Assembly: GCF_018687715.1 (NCBI RefSeq)
Contig: NC_056766.1
Location: forward strand, 6,476,501 to 6,540,500
Direction: 5' to 3'
DNA length: 64,000 bases
DNA from: Carya illinoinensis
Taxonomy: Eukaryota > Streptophyta > Magnoliopsida > Fagales > Juglandaceae
Under the pieces are notes generated by a model, which searched no databases, was not told where the DNA came from, and was given only the letters and a program-made list of their open reading frames with translations. Positions within the stretch are counted from its first letter, which is position 1. Every line of letters begins with the position of its first letter. Positions 62,601 through 64,000 of the stretch are shown in pieces. The translations under genes and the position numbers were made by a program.

Positions 62601-63925
62601 GGGATACATTGATAGAGAAGATCGAGCGTAGACTAGTGTTGGGAGATGGTTGGAGCGACATATGGTGTGGAAATAAATTAAATAATACACTCAAATATTT
62701 ATTTCCTTAAGTATTTAGGATGGCATGTGAGAAAGAAGCTTTTCTGGTTGATTTTATGGTGATAGCTGGGGATCAAATACAGTGGAACATAATCTTTAGC
62801 AGGGCGGCTCAAGACTAGGAGGTTGGTAGTTTTGAGGAATTCTTTCGACTTTTGTATTTTGTGAGACCGAGCATCCAAGGAAATGATAAGTTGTGGTGGG
62901 TATTAGTAGGTAAAGGCACATTCTTGGTTCAATCGTTCTATAAGTCTCACACACAGGTGCAAAACACTTAGTTTCCATGGAATATGATCTGGTGTAAGAA
63001 GGCGCTTCCCAAAGTGACTTTCTTTGCATGGACAGTTTCATTGGGAAAGATATTGGATAATTTGCGAAGACGCGGGGTGACAATAATAGACCTGTGCTGC
63101 ATGTGCAAGAAGAGCGGTGAAACTGTGGATCATCTTCTACTGCATTGTGATATTGTTAGAGCGTTGTGGGTTATGCCCGCCACAATAGAGGCGCTCTTGG
63201 CTGCTTGGACAAATCTAGGAGGTTTTCCACAAATCAAAGTCGTGTGGAAGATGATCCCTATTTGCATCCCATGGTAGGAGCGGAATGGCATTATGTTCGA
63301 AGATAGGAGCGATCTTTTGAGGATCTTAGATCTTTTATTTTTAGAACGATATTCATCTGGGCCATGGCTATAGACTTAATGGTTTAGACCTGCATGATTT
63401 TCTTGTTTCCTTTTCTTCTTCCTAAATAGGTTTTTCTCTTGTATACCATCTTGTGTACATAGGCTACGCCTATTATATTAATACAATTGTTTACTTATAA
63501 AAAAAATGTGTTGTCAGAGAGATTTCTGAGGTCATGTAGCTGTCAGTTTTTGTGAAGAAATGATTTCACATCAATGGGGTTGTCCCAAAACCAAAATTCA
63601 CTCATAGTTCTGTCCACACCATTGTCGTTTCCCTCAAACTCTGTTTGACATGTAGGGGAAGTTTGTATAGATTACTCCATCGTCCCAATTCTCCAATTGA
63701 TGAAAAGAGGCGAATGCGGATGGCACGTGATGTGGTATAAGTGGATTATTTTTTTTTCTTTTTCTTTTTGTATCCTCTTTTGGTTTAGTTCTGTTTTCTT
63801 GAGCACAGTTCCCTGATCGTTTGCAGGCCAGAGGAATGAATTACTTGCATACAAGCCATCCTCCCATTGTGCATCGAGATTTAAAGTCTCCAAATCTCCT
63901 TGTTGATAAAAACTGGGTTGTTAAG
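50686..63925 (+). CDS. Raf-like MAPKKK, EDR1/SIS8-type (B3) serine/threonine kinase; 3' end beyond the window
   Basis: Cytosolic signalling kinase; relatives act in defence, sugar, ethylene and drought responses. Exons in the window: 50686-51135, 52170-52610, 52796-52899, 53679-54805, 56100-56140, 57759-57827, 57941-58041, 63656-63734 and 63827-63925, in frame for 837 residues. The Ser/Pro/Gly-rich N-terminus leads to [15 protein letters not shown] (about 92-106). The EDR1 domain follows (about 150-345; [42 protein letters not shown]), then a disordered linker, then the kinase domain: glycine loop from G706 with GSYGEVY, VAVKK with K726, E746 in the C-helix, hinge TEFLPRGSLY, and HRDLKSPN with D822. 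The activation loop and C-lobe should follow after 63925. Homologues begin MKHLLRKLH, so the ATG at 50695 is an alternative start. Intron 7 is 5.6 kb because of a LINE. Confidence 0.93.
56228..56248. repeat. Poly(G) tract of 21 bases in kinase intron 5
   Basis: 21 consecutive G, 12 bases before a hAT-like element that has its own run of eight G near 56289. Quadruplex-prone. Confidence 0.9.
56261..56774. mobile_element. hAT-like non-autonomous element in kinase intron 5
   Basis: The left end is TGGTGGCAGAACCAG and the reverse-complemented right end is CAGTGGAGGAACCAC. The 8-base flanks TACATGGC (56253-56260) and TGCATGGC (56775-56782) differ at one position. About 514 bp, AT-rich, non-coding. 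Ends of the 'cagtggcggagcca' style are common in plant DNA transposons. Confidence 0.55.
58545..60115 (+). pseudogene. LINE ORF1, degraded
   Basis: Fragments in shifting frames lie between the 5' end and ORF2, such as [11 protein letters not shown] (near 59033) and [19 protein letters not shown] (near 59975). The same last block occurs in the intron 6 LINE of the galactosyltransferase. No intact zinc knuckle was located. Short frames here on either strand are shadows. Confidence 0.55.
60119..63360 (+). pseudogene. LINE ORF2: endonuclease and reverse transcriptase, degraded
   Basis: It starts with the endonuclease domain ([17 protein letters not shown], later [12 protein letters not shown] after a frame change). 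The reverse transcriptase follows ([65 protein letters not shown] with the F-V-D-D catalytic motif near 62354) and then the zinc-binding domain ([27 protein letters not shown]). Frameshifts and stops lie near 60425, 60610, 60740, 62015 and 62710, and the nested insertion at 61604 interrupts it. Not functional. Confidence 0.9.
61604..61820 (+). mobile_element. Nested, 5'-truncated LINE-type tail inside ORF2 of the intronic LINE
   Basis: The 17-bp target duplication TTCCTAAGAAGATTGGA flanks it at 61587-61603 and 61821-61837. The insert ends with a poly(A) of about 12 after TCTTTTTACTTATC. It carries a 3' end of the plant LINE type (CTTTGTATACCCCGTGTACT) but of a different family from its host. 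Only the last 217 bases of the source element were copied. Confidence 0.85.
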
Positions 63926-64000
63926 GTCTGCTTTAGCCAAGTTCTGGAAATTACGAGCTATTTCATGATCATGCCTTTTCTTTTTTTGGAGAGAGAAATC

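Larger units (their letters stand above)
58405..63506 (+). mobile_element. Nearly full-length L1-type LINE inserted in kinase intron 7
   Basis: The target duplication TGTGTTGTCAGAGA is found at 58391-58404 and 63507-63520, possibly longer by A residues shared with the poly(A). The order is 5' region, ORF1, ORF2 with endonuclease, reverse transcriptase and zinc-binding domain, then a 3' end (CTCTTGTATACCATC...GGCTACGCC) and a short A tail. It is in the same orientation as the host gene. All ORFs are broken, so it is inactive. About 5.1 kb including a nested 217-bp insertion. Confidence 0.9.

Noticed and set aside
1..64000. CRISPR arrays, operons, tRNA and rRNA genes
   Set aside because: None seen. 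Repeats here are transposons and microsatellites, and the genes are spliced plant genes.

Overview
This is a nuclear window from a woody eudicot. The evidence is AT-rich intergenic DNA, GT-AG introns, plant-type LTR and LINE retrotransposons with a plant Copia primer-binding site, many short inverted-repeat transposons, and five plant genes or gene parts. The style of the repeats fits Fagales (walnut or hickory type), but that is inference only. All coordinates, splice sites and repeat ends were worked out by eye.

Layout. Positions 1-2624: intergenic, with several MITEs and the left half of an older repeat. Positions 2625-11142: a full-length Copia element on the minus strand, with LTRs of about 1.34 kb and a 5-bp target duplication. 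Its gag-pol frame has five nonsense codons but no frameshift. Its long pol-to-3' LTR region carries two antisense ORFs that resemble each other, each a predicted coiled coil with its own TATA-like box. Positions 12.8-14.9 kb: a ZIP4-type zinc transporter gene with two perfect zinc-deficiency response elements upstream. Positions 16.0-22.5 kb: a seven-exon GT31 beta-1,3-galactosyltransferase whose DDD motif reads DDA. Positions 22.5-30.2 kb: intergenic, with a LINE RNase H fragment, MITEs and microsatellites. Positions 30.2-31.9 kb: a B-class GATA factor (GNC/GNL type) with a probable GC-AG intron. Positions 35.0-35.9 kb: a hAT-like element carrying a broken NF-YB fragment. Positions 36.1-37.4 kb: a solo LTR related to the Copia element. 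Positions 39.7-45.8 kb: the complete 15-exon glycine decarboxylase P-protein gene. Positions 46.7-50.4 kb: a palindromic inverted-repeat array and a 1.4-1.6 kb tandem duplication. Position 50.7 kb to the end: a Raf-like EDR1/SIS8-type MAPKKK gene, cut off by the window edge inside its kinase domain. Its intron 7 holds a nearly complete 5.1-kb LINE that itself contains a nested, 5'-truncated LINE tail.

The genes do not form a pathway: zinc uptake, cell-wall or glycoprotein galactosylation, greening control, photorespiration and stress signalling are separate functions. The main story between genes is layered transposon activity: nested insertions, a solo LTR, intronic LINEs and a gene-fragment-carrying DNA transposon. 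The items most worth a second look are the antisense coiled-coil ORF pair (4434-5567), the inverted-repeat array (46921-47290), the NF-YB-carrying hAT-like element (34996-35904) and the altered DxD motif in the galactosyltransferase (17974-17976).
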